A stretch of DNA of 64,000 nucleotides from Maridesulfovibrio bastinii DSM 16055 (GCF_000429985.1 NZ_AUCX01000009.1:169957-233956); one strand, 5' to 3'. Positions 46,515-55,810 are shown, counted from the first letter of the stretch. The notes: generated by a model not told the origin, from the sequence alone. A program made the numbers and translations.

Positions 46515-49397
46515 ATGAGCGAAATATACGGATTCAAGGAAGTATCGAGGGAAAAGTTAGCTGAAGTCGGAGGGGATGCTGTTGTTTATGAGCATATCAA
46601 AACCGGAGGGCGTGTTCTTTCAATCATCAATGCTGACGAAAATAAAACATTCGGAATAAGTTTCAGAACTCCGCCGGAAAACAGTACCGGTCTTGCCCAT
46701 ATCCTTGAGCATTCAGTTCTCTGCGGTTCACGCAAGTATCCTGTCAAAGAACCTTTTGTGGAGCTGCTTAAGGGGTCTTTGCAGACTTTTTTAAATGCCA
46801 TGACATTTCCTGATAAAACCGTTTATCCGGTAGCAAGCCCCAATGTGCAGGATTTTTATAATCTTGTGGATGTCTATCTTGATGCTGTTTTCCATCCGGC
46901 CCTCACCCCTAACACTCTGATGCAGGAAGGATGGCATTATGTTCCCGGAGAAGATGGCAGCTATGAATACAAGGGTGTCGTTTTCAATGAGATGAAAGGG
47001 GTCTATTCTTCACCTGACAGCCTGCTTTATGAGCACACCCAGCATTCCATTTTTCCTGATAATACCTATGGTCTTGATTCAGGTGGGGACCCTGCTGTTA
47101 TCCCTGATCTGACATTTGAAGATTTTATGAATTTCCATGAACGGTATTACCATCCCTCTAATTCTTATGCATTTTTCTATGGCGATGATGACCCAGACGA
47201 AAGGTTGCGTATTCTTGATGAATATTTTTCAGAATATGACCAAAAAGATCCGCAGTCCGAAATAGCTTTGCAGAAATCATTTGCAAAACCTGTTTCTGTA
47301 GAGAAAAAATATGCGGCTGAGGGCGAAGATTCAAAATCAATGGTAACCGTAAGTTTTCTGCTGCCTGAAGCCACCTCACCGGAAGCCGGGCTTGCTTTTG
47401 ATGTCCTTGAGGAACTGCTCATTGGCTTGCCGTCCTCACCGTTAAGAAAGGCTTTGAATGATTCCGGACTTGGAGAAGATCTCGCCGGAGCCGGTTTTGA
47501 AAGTGAATTACGGCAGATGTTTTTCTCCGTAGGGCTTAAGGGGATCCGCAGAGATGATTCCGCAAAAGTAGAAGCATTAATTCTCCAGACGCTGACAGAC
47601 CTTGCTGAGAAAGGATTTGATTCCGGCGATATTGAAGCCGCATTGAACACCGTTGAATTTGACCTGCGTGAAAACAATTCCGGTTCATACCCCCGTGGTC
47701 TGATGGTCATGCTGAATTCTTTGACCACATGGCTTTACGATGGCGATCCCCTCGGGAACGTCAGATATGAGAACCGCCTTGCTGATCTGAAAAAGCAGCT
47801 GGAATCAGGTTCCAATTTATTTGAAGAGATGATCAGGCGTTATTTCCTTGAAAATAAGCATCGGACAACAGTTCTGCTGTCTCCTGATACCGGACTTGGT
47901 GCTGAAATCAGGAAGCGTGAAACTGAAAGGCTGGAGAAAGAAATTTCCGCAATGGATGAAGCTGAACTGCAAGCCGTTGCCGAGAAAGCTGTTGAACTCA
48001 AGCGTCTGCAGGAGTTACCCGATTCTCCCGAGAATCTGGCGAAAATACCCCGATTGAAAGTATCCGACCTGCCAAAGAACAATGTTGAAATTCCCTGCGA
48101 AGAAAAAGATGGACTGCTTTTCCATGATATTGATACCAGCGGAATTCTGTATCTTGATCTTGTTTTTGATATGTCGGCAGTTCCGGACAGCCTGCTTTCA
48201 CTTGTTCCTGTATTCGGTAGAGCTTTGATAGAACTCGGCAGCAGCAGGACCGGTTTTGTTGAACTGACAAGGCGTATTGCCGCTAATACAGGCGGCATAA
48301 GCCCGACTTCCATTGTTGGAGCCAGATACAGTGATAAAAGCTGCACCGCCAATTTTGTTCTGCGTGCCAAGTCTACAGTGGAAAAAGCTCCGGCAATGTT
48401 CGATATTTTAAATGAACTTTTACTTGATGCGGATTTTTCAAACCGTGACAGGTTGCGCCAGATAATTCTTGAATCAAAAGCTCGTTTTGAACACCGGGTG
48501 ATTCCCTCTGGGCATGCTATGGCCGCGACAAGGATGAAAGCCCGTTTCAGTGACGCCGGATATATTACCGAGCAGATGAGCGGTATTTCCGAATTGCAGT
48601 ACCTTCGTAGACTTGCCGCAAGGATTGATGACGATTTTGATTCCGTGAAAAATGATCTCGAAAAACTCCGGGATATAATTATAAATAAAAACGGTCTGCT
48701 GGCTAATGTGACTGTCGATAAGTCTCATTATTCCGGTATTGCCGCAGACCTTGAAGGTTTGCGAAGTGCTCTTCCGGCAAATAAACTTCAGCCTGTTAAG
48801 CGTGACCGGGGCAGCTATTCCAGCAAGGAAGGTTTATGCATACCGGCACAGGTGAATTATGTCTCCAAGGGTGCAGAAGTTTATAGTCACGGCTATGAGT
48901 TCAGCGGCTCGGCTTTTGTTGTCAGCCGTTTTCTGCGCACCGGATACCTCTGGGATCGCATCAGGGTTCAAGGTGGGGCTTACGGTTCCTTTGCCATGTT
49001 CGACAGGGCATCCGGATCGCTTTTATATGCCTCATACCGTGATCCCAATCTTGCCGGAACCATAAATGAATATGATGGCATAGGTTCATATCTGGAAAAA
49101 GTGGAAATAGACCGTGATGAGCTTGAAAAGGCTGTGATCGGCGGAATAGGTGATATTGATAAATATCAGCTCCCGGACGCAAAGGGCTTTACCTCCCTGC
49201 TGTATTTTCTGACAGATAATGATGCCGCAATGCGTCAGAAAATCCGTGAAGAGGTCCTCACCTGCGGTCAGGATGATTTCCGTAATTTCGCTATTGCCGC
49301 AAAGGCTGTTGCCGAAAATGGAGACATAGTTGTCATCGGCGGTAGAGAAGGTCTTGAAAAATCAGGACTTGATTTTGATCTTGTAGACATTTTGTAG
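46515..49397 (+). CDS. M16C metallopeptidase, PreP-like
   Basis: A 960-residue zinc protease of the insulinase family. The inverted zinc motif HILEH is at residues 62-66, with the third ligand Glu expected in GVVFNEMKGVYS further on. The size and single-chain double-lobe layout match presequence peptidase (PreP/PitrM), which degrades short peptides in a closed chamber; no signal peptide is seen, so it acts in the cytoplasm. AAAGGAGAAC precedes the ATG. It is followed by a perfect terminator. Confidence 0.92.
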   Translation: MSEIYGFKEVSREKLAEVGGDAVVYEHIKTGGRVLSIINADENKTFGISFRTPPENSTGLAHILEHSVLCGSRKYPVKEPFVELLKGSLQTFLNAMTFPDKTVYPVASPNVQDFYNLVDVYLDAVFHPALTPNTLMQEGWHYVPGEDGSYEYKGVVFNEMKGVYSSPDSLLYEHTQHSIFPDNTYGLDSGGDPAVIPDLTFEDFMNFHERYYHPSNSYAFFYGDDDPDERLRILDEYFSEYDQKDPQSEIALQKSFAKPVSVEKKYAAEGEDSKSMVTVSFLLPEATSPEAGLAFDVLEELLIGLPSSPLRKALNDSGLGEDLAGAGFESELRQMFFSVGLKGIRRDDSAKVEALILQTLTDLAEKGFDSGDIEAALNTVEFDLRENNSGSYPRGLMVMLNSLTTWLYDGDPLGNVRYENRLADLKKQLESGSNLFEEMIRRYFLENKHRTTVLLSPDTGLGAEIRKRETERLEKEISAMDEAELQAVAEKAVELKRLQELPDSPENLAKIPRLKVSDLPKNNVEIPCEEKDGLLFHDIDTSGILYLDLVFDMSAVPDSLLSLVPVFGRALIELGSSRTGFVELTRRIAANTGGISPTSIVGARYSDKSCTANFVLRAKSTVEKAPAMFDILNELLLDADFSNRDRLRQIILESKARFEHRVIPSGHAMAATRMKARFSDAGYITEQMSGISELQYLRRLAARIDDDFDSVKNDLEKLRDIIINKNGLLANVTVDKSHYSGIAADLEGLRSALPANKLQPVKRDRGSYSSKEGLCIPAQVNYVSKGAEVYSHGYEFSGSAFVVSRFLRTGYLWDRIRVQGGAYGSFAMFDRASGSLLYASYRDPNLAGTINEYDGIGSYLEKVEIDRDELEKAVIGGIGDIDKYQLPDAKGFTSLLYFLTDNDAAMRQKIREEVLTCGQDDFRNFAIAAKAVAENGDIVVIGGREGLEKSGLDFDLVDIL

Positions 49398-49417
49398 TTG
49401 ACTGTAGTTTTTTATGT

Positions 49418-49452
49418 AAAGTCCCTGCTTTTCTAAGAAAAGCAGGGACTTT
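49418..49452 (+). terminator. Terminator after the PreP-like gene
   Basis: AAAGTCCCTGCTTTTC pairs perfectly with GAAAAGCAGGGACTTT around TAA, followed by a T-rich run. Confidence 0.88.
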
Positions 49453-49553
49453 CAATTTTGTGACAGGATTAATGTAATTGGGGAATTGATATAAATGTGA
49501 CTAAGTAGTATTGTATCAGGATATTATAGTATTTATTTTGTCGGAGGTTTTTA

Positions 49554-50117
49554 ATGAGAAAAATTTTATGCCTGTTCTTGCTGTGTCTTTTTATGCTTCC
49601 AGTATCCGGTTCCTATGCACAGGATATCTTTGCCCACAATTCCCATGAAATTTTGGAAATGTTATTGAAAACAGATGGTAATGGTGGAGATATTCCGGGT
49701 AAAGCCTATCTTAAAATTGAATTTGATGTGAATTCAGCTAAAATAAAGCAGGCAGGGATACCTCTGGTTAATGAACTTGTTACGGCTATGAAATCACCGC
49801 GAGGAGCAGCTATGAAAGTCCTTCTCCGCGGACACACGGACTCCGATGGCAGCAGGGCAGCCAATAAACGACTCAGCCTGCACCGTGCTGAAGCAGTGCG
49901 CACTTATATGGTTAAGAATGGAATTTCAAAGGACAGGATTAAAGTTGAAGGCTGTGGTGAGGATGAACCGCTTGTGCCTAATTCTTCTGCTGCTGCAAAG
50001 GCCCGCAACAGAAGGGTTGAGGTTGTAAATATTACTGAAGGCAGTGATGCCACTGTTCCGAATCCCGGTTATACTGAAGAACCTGTAACTGAACCTGTTG
50101 AAAATTTTAAATTTTAG
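49554..50117 (+). CDS. OmpA-family periplasmic/outer-membrane protein
   Basis: A 187-residue exported protein. A signal peptide (residues 1-22, cleavage near SYA) is followed by a short linker and an OmpA-like peptidoglycan-binding domain (about 55-160). That domain contains RGHTDSDGSRAANKRLSLHRAEAV and an RNRRVEV end. No beta barrel or lipobox is seen, so it is a small soluble OmpA protein or part of an envelope complex. The start has CGGAGG 6 bases upstream. Partner unknown. Confidence 0.85.
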   Translation: MRKILCLFLLCLFMLPVSGSYAQDIFAHNSHEILEMLLKTDGNGGDIPGKAYLKIEFDVNSAKIKQAGIPLVNELVTAMKSPRGAAMKVLLRGHTDSDGSRAANKRLSLHRAEAVRTYMVKNGISKDRIKVEGCGEDEPLVPNSSAAAKARNRRVEVVNITEGSDATVPNPGYTEEPVTEPVENFKF

Positions 50118-50147
50118 CCTGACGACTGCATATAGAAGCTGAAATGA

Positions 50148-50172
50148 AAGGGACCGCACGGTCCCTTTTTTA
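50148..50172. terminator. Bidirectional terminator between OmpA and FmdE genes
   Basis: AAAGGGACCG pairs with CGGTCCCTTT around CA, with A and T runs on both sides. The two flanking genes converge here. Confidence 0.85.
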
Positions 50173-50177
50173 TCTGG

Positions 50178-50789
50178 TTATATTTTTTGCTCAACTTTAT
50201 TGAAACAGGGAATGCAGAGCTTCCGGCCATCAAACAATCTGATTCTTGATTCCATCGTGCTCTCTCCGCATTCGTCACAGGTAATGCTTTGCAGAACTTT
50301 TGCATCCCTTGGCAGAGATATTTGCGGTTTTTCTATTTTGAACAGCTCATCCAGCGATTGATTGTAGATATTGTCTTCGACCTGTTTTCTCAGCTGAAAA
50401 TTGAGTCTGGTTTCATCTTCATTCGCTTCTCCGGCGAGAAATTTTTTCATTAGAGCAACCATCTCCACTCCCTGTCTGCCATACGCATCAGGGTTTAAAA
50501 CGGCTCTAAAGCATTCTCCGGTTTCCTTTTTAAAAAAGTTGAAGGCCATCTTTCCATAATCGCGGAAAAGGAGGTTACCTTTGCCGACAGTACAACCAGT
50601 TAAAAAAGAAATGGCATCAACTCCGCACATATCTGTCTCACAGATTGCAACAAGCGCATTCTGATCATTGTGTCCCAGTTTTTGTAAGCATAATTCGGAA
50701 GCTCTGACTCCGATAGCCAGTCCCGGACATTTGTGACCGTGATAAGCAGCTACTTTCTCTATTGTTTCTTCAGGTATGGAGCAGTTCAT
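50178..50789 (-). CDS. FmdE-family protein
   Basis: A 203-residue protein with the FmdE fold (about residues 5-150: YHGHKCPGLAIGVRASELC, ETDMCGVDAISFLTGCTVG). A C-terminal zinc ribbon follows, with CDECG and CIPCF. The family was named for formylmethanofuran dehydrogenase subunit E, but bacterial members commonly sit beside metal ABC transporters and are linked to molybdenum or tungsten handling. It lies 43 bases downstream of the ABC ATPase gene on the same strand. Confidence 0.85.
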   Translation of the reverse strand: MNCSIPEETIEKVAAYHGHKCPGLAIGVRASELCLQKLGHNDQNALVAICETDMCGVDAISFLTGCTVGKGNLLFRDYGKMAFNFFKKETGECFRAVLNPDAYGRQGVEMVALMKKFLAGEANEDETRLNFQLRKQVEDNIYNQSLDELFKIEKPQISLPRDAKVLQSITCDECGESTMESRIRLFDGRKLCIPCFNKVEQKI

Positions 50790-50832
50790 TTTAATTCCTT
50801 CTCTCAGGTTGAATATTCAAAATTCCAGTCTG

Positions 50833-51615
50833 TTATTCCTCAATCGGGTGAATAACCGGTTTTCCATTTCTGGTTTCTATTTCCACGGGAACATCATAAA
50901 CAGTTTCAATGATTTCAGGAGTTACTGTCTCCGATAGACAACAGGCCATAATGCGGCCATCTTTCAGGAATAAAAATTTATCGGCAAATCTCAGGGCTGT
51001 ATTCAGGTCATGCATGGTCAGGACCGCCGAGACTTTGTGACCGCAGACAACAGCTTTGATCATTCTCAGAATATCCAGCTGGTTTTTTAAATCCAGACTG
51101 CTGGTGGGTTCGTCCAGAAGAAGAACTTCAGGTTCCTGAACCAGTGCTCTTGCTATGCTAACTTTCTGGAGTTCTCCTCCGCTCAGTCTGTCTATATAGC
51201 GCAGGCTCATTTTTTCCAGAGACAGCCTTTTTATTGCCGCATCAACAATTTTAATATCGTGCTCACGGACCCGCCATTTGATGTGCGGTTTGCGTCCCAT
51301 AAGTATTGCGTCAAAAACTGTGAGTCTGGCGGCATCAACTCTCTGCGGAACATAGCCCAAAAGTTTGGCTATATCGTCCGGCCTTAAGTCATAAACGCTT
51401 GTATCCTGTATGAAGACAGTCCCGCCTGATGGTTTATGAATGGCATTAAGACATTTTAAAAGTGTTGTTTTTCCGGCTCCATTAGGGCCGAGTATGGCCA
51501 GCAGTTCTCCTTTCTTTACTTCAAAATTTAAATTTTCGAGGATGTTAGTGCTGTTTTTGTAGCTGAACTGTAAACCATTAACAGTTAAATTTATGGTGGA
51601 GGGGTTCATATTCAT
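50833..51615 (-). CDS. ABC transporter ATP-binding protein (FecE/BtuD-like)
   Basis: A 260-residue ATPase for an importer of iron chelates, cobalamin or oxyanions. Walker A is GPNGAGKTT, the signature LSGGELQKVSIARAL, and Walker B VLLLDEPTSSLD. The H-loop His is seen in AVLTMHDLNT. It overlaps the permease stop by 4 bases (ATGA). With FmdE next to it, molybdate or tungstate uptake is possible, as FecCD-type importers of molybdate are known; this is inference. Confidence 0.92.
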   Translation of the reverse strand: MNMNPSTINLTVNGLQFSYKNSTNILENLNFEVKKGELLAILGPNGAGKTTLLKCLNAIHKPSGGTVFIQDTSVYDLRPDDIAKLLGYVPQRVDAARLTVFDAILMGRKPHIKWRVREHDIKIVDAAIKRLSLEKMSLRYIDRLSGGELQKVSIARALVQEPEVLLLDEPTSSLDLKNQLDILRMIKAVVCGHKVSAVLTMHDLNTALRFADKFLFLKDGRIMACCLSETVTPEIIETVYDVPVEIETRNGKPVIHPIEE

Positions 51616-52514
51616 ACCCTGTTCCCCTTTATTATCAAAAAGATAAAAACAGGAGCTCCAAGGAATGCCGTTAGAATGGAGACAGGCAGAACACTGGGTG
51701 CAAGAACAAGTCGTGCTACAGTATCTGCCGCCAGAAGGAGTCCTCCTCCCAGAATGGCTGAAGCCGGTAGCAGAAAGCGGTAATCATCACCTATAAGCCT
51801 TCTGACCATGTGCGGGCAGACGAGGCCTACAAATCCTATTATACCGAGAAAGGAAACAATTACGGCTGTAACCAGAGAAGTTAAAAGCATCCCGGTCAGG
51901 CGGATGCGGTCAACCTTTACTCCAAGTCCTCTGGCTGTTTCATCACCAGCTTCAATAGCATTCAAATCCCATCTGTGGACTGTAAACCAGATTCCGCAGA
52001 TCAGGAGTGCTGCTGTCATTATTCCCAGTTCAGTCCATGTGGCTCGTGCAACATCTCCAAACGTCCAGAAGACCATTGCCGCCAGCTGCACGTCATCCGC
52101 AAAATATTGTAAAAGCATTGTTCCGGCTGTGAATAAGGCCCCAAGAGCTACCCCTGTAAGGACCATGGATTCAGGACTTGCCTTGCGTGCTTTTGAGACC
52201 GCAATAATCGCAAATGTGGATAACAGGCTGAATATGAAAGCTACCGCTGTTGTTGTGTAGGGACTGTTCAGGGATATGGCTCCCACATTTGAGCTGGTCA
52301 TAGTACCTAGACCGAGAACCATAACAGAGAAAGCGGCTCCAAAGGCCGCTGCATGGGTTATTCCCAGAGTGAAAGGTGATCCCAGAGGATTGCGCAGAAC
52401 AGCCTGCATAACTGCACCGGAGAGGGATAATCCGGCTCCTGCCACAATCGCGGTTAAGGCCTGAGGTAATCTTATATTCCAGATGATAAGATCAAAGCGT
52501 TTTGAAATAGCCAC
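51612..52514 (-). CDS. FecCD-type ABC permease, N-terminally truncated at the island junction
   Basis: A permease of the FecCD family, 300 residues from a GTG at 52514. About 40-60 N-terminal residues, including the first membrane helix, are missing: homology starts only at LIIWNIRLPQALTAIVAGAG. Just upstream in frame is a TAG at 52530-52532, and sequence from there on is integrase-linked. The remaining part has the typical LSLSGAVMQAVLRNPLGSPF and GIIGFVGLVCPHMVRRLIG. The GTG has only AGAGG 2 bases away. The gene was probably cut by the island, and this copy may be inactive. Confidence 0.75.
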   Translation of the reverse strand: MAISKRFDLIIWNIRLPQALTAIVAGAGLSLSGAVMQAVLRNPLGSPFTLGITHAAAFGAAFSVMVLGLGTMTSSNVGAISLNSPYTTTAVAFIFSLLSTFAIIAVSKARKASPESMVLTGVALGALFTAGTMLLQYFADDVQLAAMVFWTFGDVARATWTELGIMTAALLICGIWFTVHRWDLNAIEAGDETARGLGVKVDRIRLTGMLLTSLVTAVIVSFLGIIGFVGLVCPHMVRRLIGDDYRFLLPASAILGGGLLLAADTVARLVLAPSVLPVSILTAFLGAPVFIFLIIKGNRV

Positions 52515-52554
52515 GACCTCTATGTGTGACTATCGGCTCTTCTCTTCTGTTTTC

Positions 52555-52586
52555 AACGGGTTGCCGACTGACGTCTGCAACCCGTT
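52555..52586 (-). terminator. Terminator of the first integrase
   Basis: AACGGGTTGC pairs with GCAACCCGTT around a 12-base loop. It lies between the integrase stop and the truncated permease, close to the inferred junction, so the attachment site may be here. Confidence 0.6.
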
Positions 52587-52620
52587 TGATGTTTGTGTGT
52601 GAACCGCGTGTGTTAAATTG

Positions 52621-53700
52621 CTAGGCGACTTTGTCACCCTTCTTGCGGCTTTCCCTTTCGTAGATGTCCATGGCGTCGCGTTCCACGTCACGGAGCTTCT
52701 CCAGATAGATTTCCGTGCTTCGCCGGTCAGCGTGACCAAGGACGCGCTGGATGCCGGGAAGCAATGCTCCGTTGTTATCCATGACGGATGCGCCCGATGC
52801 CCGGAAGCGGTGGAAAGTGTAGTAATCCACCCCGGCCCGCTTGCAGGTGGTTTGGAGCATTTTGTACCTGCCACCATTGTATGGGCCTTCTTCCATCCGA
52901 CGGGTCTCGGCATTGTAATACCGATGCCAGAACACCCATTCCTTGTCGGGATCACGATCCTTGAACAGTTCCCACAGGACATCGTACAATTGGTCCGTCA
53001 TGGGGACCTGACGCAGGACCGGTTCCCTGTTCTTGTTTTTGTACGTCTTCAGCTCGACGTACCGTTTTTCAAAATTGACACGCTTCCACTTGAGCCTGTG
53101 GACTTCGATGCTCCGGGCCAGGGTTTCACGCAACACCCACAGGTAAGGTCGGTCCTTTGCCTTGGCCGCTTCGATAATGCGGTCCAGTTCTTCACTCGTG
53201 GGCGTCCGCTTCTTTTCCTTGGGCTTGTCGCTGGGGAACGATTCCAGACCCGCGAAGGGATTGTCCTGAATGAACCGTTGGCCCCGTTTCATGGCCCATG
53301 AGAACGCCGCACGGATAACCTTCAGGTCATTGTTGCCAGCGACTGGAGTGCTCTCCCTTACCACTGCCATCAGGAACTCGTCGGCCATCAGGCGGGTGAT
53401 AGTGCTGCACGGCACATTGCCCAGGTAATCCAGCAGACGCTGAGCCGCATACTTGCTCTTCTTGTAATGCGAATCCGAGTATGCTCGCTCAAGGAGGTAA
53501 TCAAGCCGCAGGTTCAACATATCAAGCAAGTCCATGTCGCCCTGGGCTGCCATTGCCAGCTGTCTTTTTACTTCCTTTCTTTTTTCGGCTTCGGCTGCTT
53601 TTGCGGCCCGTTTGGTCTTGAACCACGCCTTGGTGTGGCGCTTTCCCTTTACCATGAAATCGTACCGGTACCCTTTTCCGGCCTTGAAATAGACAGTCAT
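52621..53700 (-). CDS. int: Tyrosine recombinase/integrase
   Basis: A 359-residue phage-type integrase (1080 bases including the stop). The start is ATG 53700 with GAGGAAG upstream, giving MTVYFKAGKGYRYDF; the longer frame lacks a site. An N-terminal arm-binding part is followed by a SAM-like core-binding domain (about 75-155) and the catalytic domain. Catalytic residues seen: Arg in TLARSIEVHRLKW, HRFR in YTFHRFRASGAS, Gly-His in QRVLGHADRRS and Tyr in STEIYLEK. It lies next to the truncated permease, as expected for the element's integrase at its left end. Confidence 0.9.
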   Translation of the reverse strand: MTVYFKAGKGYRYDFMVKGKRHTKAWFKTKRAAKAAEAEKRKEVKRQLAMAAQGDMDLLDMLNLRLDYLLERAYSDSHYKKSKYAAQRLLDYLGNVPCSTITRLMADEFLMAVVRESTPVAGNNDLKVIRAAFSWAMKRGQRFIQDNPFAGLESFPSDKPKEKKRTPTSEELDRIIEAAKAKDRPYLWVLRETLARSIEVHRLKWKRVNFEKRYVELKTYKNKNREPVLRQVPMTDQLYDVLWELFKDRDPDKEWVFWHRYYNAETRRMEEGPYNGGRYKMLQTTCKRAGVDYYTFHRFRASGASVMDNNGALLPGIQRVLGHADRRSTEIYLEKLRDVERDAMDIYERESRKKGDKVA

Positions 53701-53860
53701 AGATATCTTCCTCGTTCGGGAAGAACCATGACCCACCACGTTTAACGCCACCGATTTCTTCGGCATGGTCGTAGACCCAGTCAACAGACTTACCCAAGAA
53801 CGCGGCAACGTCCTTGGCGCATAATACACGGGTCTTCAGATTGGTGTCAAAGGTCATCAT
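53522..53860 (-). CDS. Excisionase-like HTH protein overlapping int
   Basis: A 112-residue frame whose first about 60 residues read as an excisionase/AlpA helix-turn-helix: LCAKDVAAFLGKSVDWVYDH, then GGVKRGGSWFFPNEEDIYD. The later half overlaps int by 179 bases in another frame and turns Lys/Arg/Ser-rich, so the real protein may end earlier. Such small proteins set the direction of excision. The overlap couples it to the integrase. Confidence 0.6.
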   Translation of the reverse strand: MMTFDTNLKTRVLCAKDVAAFLGKSVDWVYDHAEEIGGVKRGGSWFFPNEEDIYDCLFQGRKRVPVRFHGKGKAPHQGVVQDQTGRKSSRSRKKKGSKKTAGNGSPGRHGLA

Positions 53861-54015
53861 TCTTCCGGGTTGTCATTTTCAGCAGGCGGTCACGCCCGAA
53901 AACTCGGCCAACCCTTCACTTTGACACTACCGGCATTTAATAAGTCAAACCGACCAGAGGGGGTCGGATGGAATTTCCCCAAAAAGGTTTGAAGACCATA
54001 CTCCCCTCACGCAGA

Positions 54016-54059
54016 ATCAGCCCCATCTGTCGGCCCGGAGGGCGACAGATGGGGCTGAT
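54016..54059. repeat. Perfect 17-bp hairpin I downstream of the second recombinase
   Basis: ATCAGCCCCATCTGTCG pairs exactly with CGACAGATGGGGCTGAT around a 10-base GC-rich loop. It sits in the 283-base gap between the two recombinase genes, directly next to a second hairpin. Confidence 0.85.
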
Positions 54060-54060
54060 G

Positions 54061-54100
54061 GTTGGAGAGCGAGATTGGCTTCTCAATCTCGCTCTCCAAC
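54061..54100. repeat. Perfect 17-bp hairpin II, one base from hairpin I
   Basis: GTTGGAGAGCGAGATTG pairs exactly with CAATCTCGCTCTCCAAC around GCTTCT. Only one base separates it from hairpin I. There is no T run, so it is not a simple terminator. It may be a recombination site for one of the recombinases. Confidence 0.85.
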
Positions 54101-54113
54101 CTGCGCACACAAG

Positions 54114-54142
54114 AAAACCCCGCGCGAAATGGCGGGGTTTTT
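54114..54142. terminator. Terminator of the second recombinase
   Basis: AAAACCCCGC pairs with GCGGGGTTTT, with T and A runs on both ends. It closes the minus-strand gene starting at 55100. Confidence 0.8.
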
Positions 54143-54143
54143 G

Positions 54144-55100
54144 TTAACTACTGGAACCGAGATAGGCATCTGAGACGTCCCGCCTTCCTGCGGAGTGTCC
54201 CGCCGTCACTTCGATTTCATCACGGGCTTCACCGTCGAGTCGGGGCCAGTCATCCCCAGCCGCAGCCTGTGCAGCCAGTTGAAAGGCTTCCACGGCTTCA
54301 TGCTGATTGGGCGGCTGAAAGCCGGTATGTTCTACATACATGCGATGGAACCGCTCATGGCGGTTGCTGTGCAGCGTCCACCCGCTTTCCCGCTTGGTGA
54401 ACCCGCAAACCCTGGCCGCGTAGGACAGTTTTTCCTGCCATTTATCACCCATCCCGCTCGGCATGAGGTTATGAATCCCCGGCCTGTCAGATTGGCTGAC
54501 GTAAGGCAACGCCCGTTCCAGAGCTTCCTGCTGCCTGTCGGACAAATTGTGCAGCGTCCTGGGCCGTCCTCCTTTCGTTCCGTACCGGACGAGCAGGCTG
54601 CGGCTTTCCCTGTTCCAGTCGGCTACCAGATCGACTTTGGCCGCTTCTTCGCGTCGGAGCCCCAGTTCATATTGCAGGCGAATCTGAGCAGCACAACGGG
54701 GACCGTGCTCGTATGACGATTCGGTTTCCAGTTTGACGATTGCCCCCAAGACGAATTCAGGGGCAACCGCCTTGCTGTTGGCGTTGGCAATGGTCCCGCG
54801 CCTGACATCGAAGACGTCGTTGCTCGGGCTGATGCCGGTGTTGCCATATGCTTCGCACAGGTGACGGGCTGCCGAAAAGATTTCGGCGATTCGCCCGTCA
54901 CCCGTTCCTTCGTCTTTCATTTGCCGCGCAACCGCCGCAAAGTGCTTGTTGGAAATCTTGGACCACTTGCGAACACCAAATCCCGCATGGCGAAGCCGTT
55001 TTGCAAAGGCCTTGGCATTCTGGCGAATCCTGTATTGTTTCGATTTGGGGCCGGACAGGGTTGCCCTGTTCGTGCCCAGTACCAGACTGATGGATTTCAT
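54144..55100 (-). CDS. Second tyrosine recombinase (integrase domain protein)
   Basis: A 318-residue recombinase unlike the first. The start is ATG 55100 with AAGGAG 6 bases upstream, giving MKSISLVLGTNRATL. An N-terminal SAM-like domain covers about residues 20-110. The catalytic signature is complete: Arg in YELGLRREEAAKV, HSNR in WTLHSNRHERFHRM, GH in EVTAGHSAGRRDV and Tyr in SDAYLG. It resembles the integrase-domain proteins found in conjugative and mobile elements. Why the element needs two recombinases is unclear; the second may act on an inverted-repeat site such as the paired hairpins nearby. Confidence 0.85.
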   Translation of the reverse strand: MKSISLVLGTNRATLSGPKSKQYRIRQNAKAFAKRLRHAGFGVRKWSKISNKHFAAVARQMKDEGTGDGRIAEIFSAARHLCEAYGNTGISPSNDVFDVRRGTIANANSKAVAPEFVLGAIVKLETESSYEHGPRCAAQIRLQYELGLRREEAAKVDLVADWNRESRSLLVRYGTKGGRPRTLHNLSDRQQEALERALPYVSQSDRPGIHNLMPSGMGDKWQEKLSYAARVCGFTKRESGWTLHSNRHERFHRMYVEHTGFQPPNQHEAVEAFQLAAQAAAGDDWPRLDGEARDEIEVTAGHSAGRRDVSDAYLGSSS

Positions 55101-55810
55101 ATGGATCTCCTTCTTGAAGTTCGGGGCAGTGCCCCGGGACAAAGCAGGTCGGACCTTCCCCGTTTGCCGGAGAATGACCTGCCTATGGCGCGAACGCGCC
55201 ACACAACAACCGACACGAGACAAATCAATGTCCGTTTCCCACTGAAGGAAAATTCAGAAATCCATTTAATAAGGGGTGCCACCACGCAGGCTCATTCGTC
55301 CTGCGTGTAAAGCGGTGGCCGTGGGGGAATTTTGACAACGATAGATTTTTAGACATCTACCGTCTGTCCGGCGGGGGTGCTGTGTTTCAGCCTGGCGTTT
55401 GGATGTGAAAGTGTGCCGTTTGGAAATGAACGGCAGCGAAGTGTTAGGTGTTACGGCACGTTGGTGCCTACTTAAGCGTTTTGCCTCATTCTGGTGACCG
55501 ATTTATCCGGTGGATATGGCCCACCATACAACGCCCCAAAACCTTCGCGCAAGGTCAGGCGGCAGGATTTCTGCCCCTCCCGCCGTTTTTCCTGCGAGCG
55601 TGACGCAAGCAGCCGTCAAGGCAAGCCCTTCGGTCGGACGCGTTGCGGTCCGGCCTTGCCCCGACGACTTTGCTTGCATCGTGACTTCGACAGGCGATGG
55701 CGAGAGGGATGGCCGAAGGGAGGGACACTCTGGATTCCAAAACTCAAATCGCCCGTGCTGCTATTCACCTTAAAAACGTTGCATAGTGGTCCAACAAAAC
55801 GGACCTACTT
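55101..55810. other. GC-rich region without a convincing gene
   Basis: No gene can be supported for 700 bases. A hairpin CACGCAGG/CCTGCGTG lies at 55283-55307, upstream of the recombinase. Several open frames exist on the plus strand but look like shadows of GC-rich sequence with no ribosome-binding site. Composition changes to AT-rich at about 55800. Confidence 0.45.
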
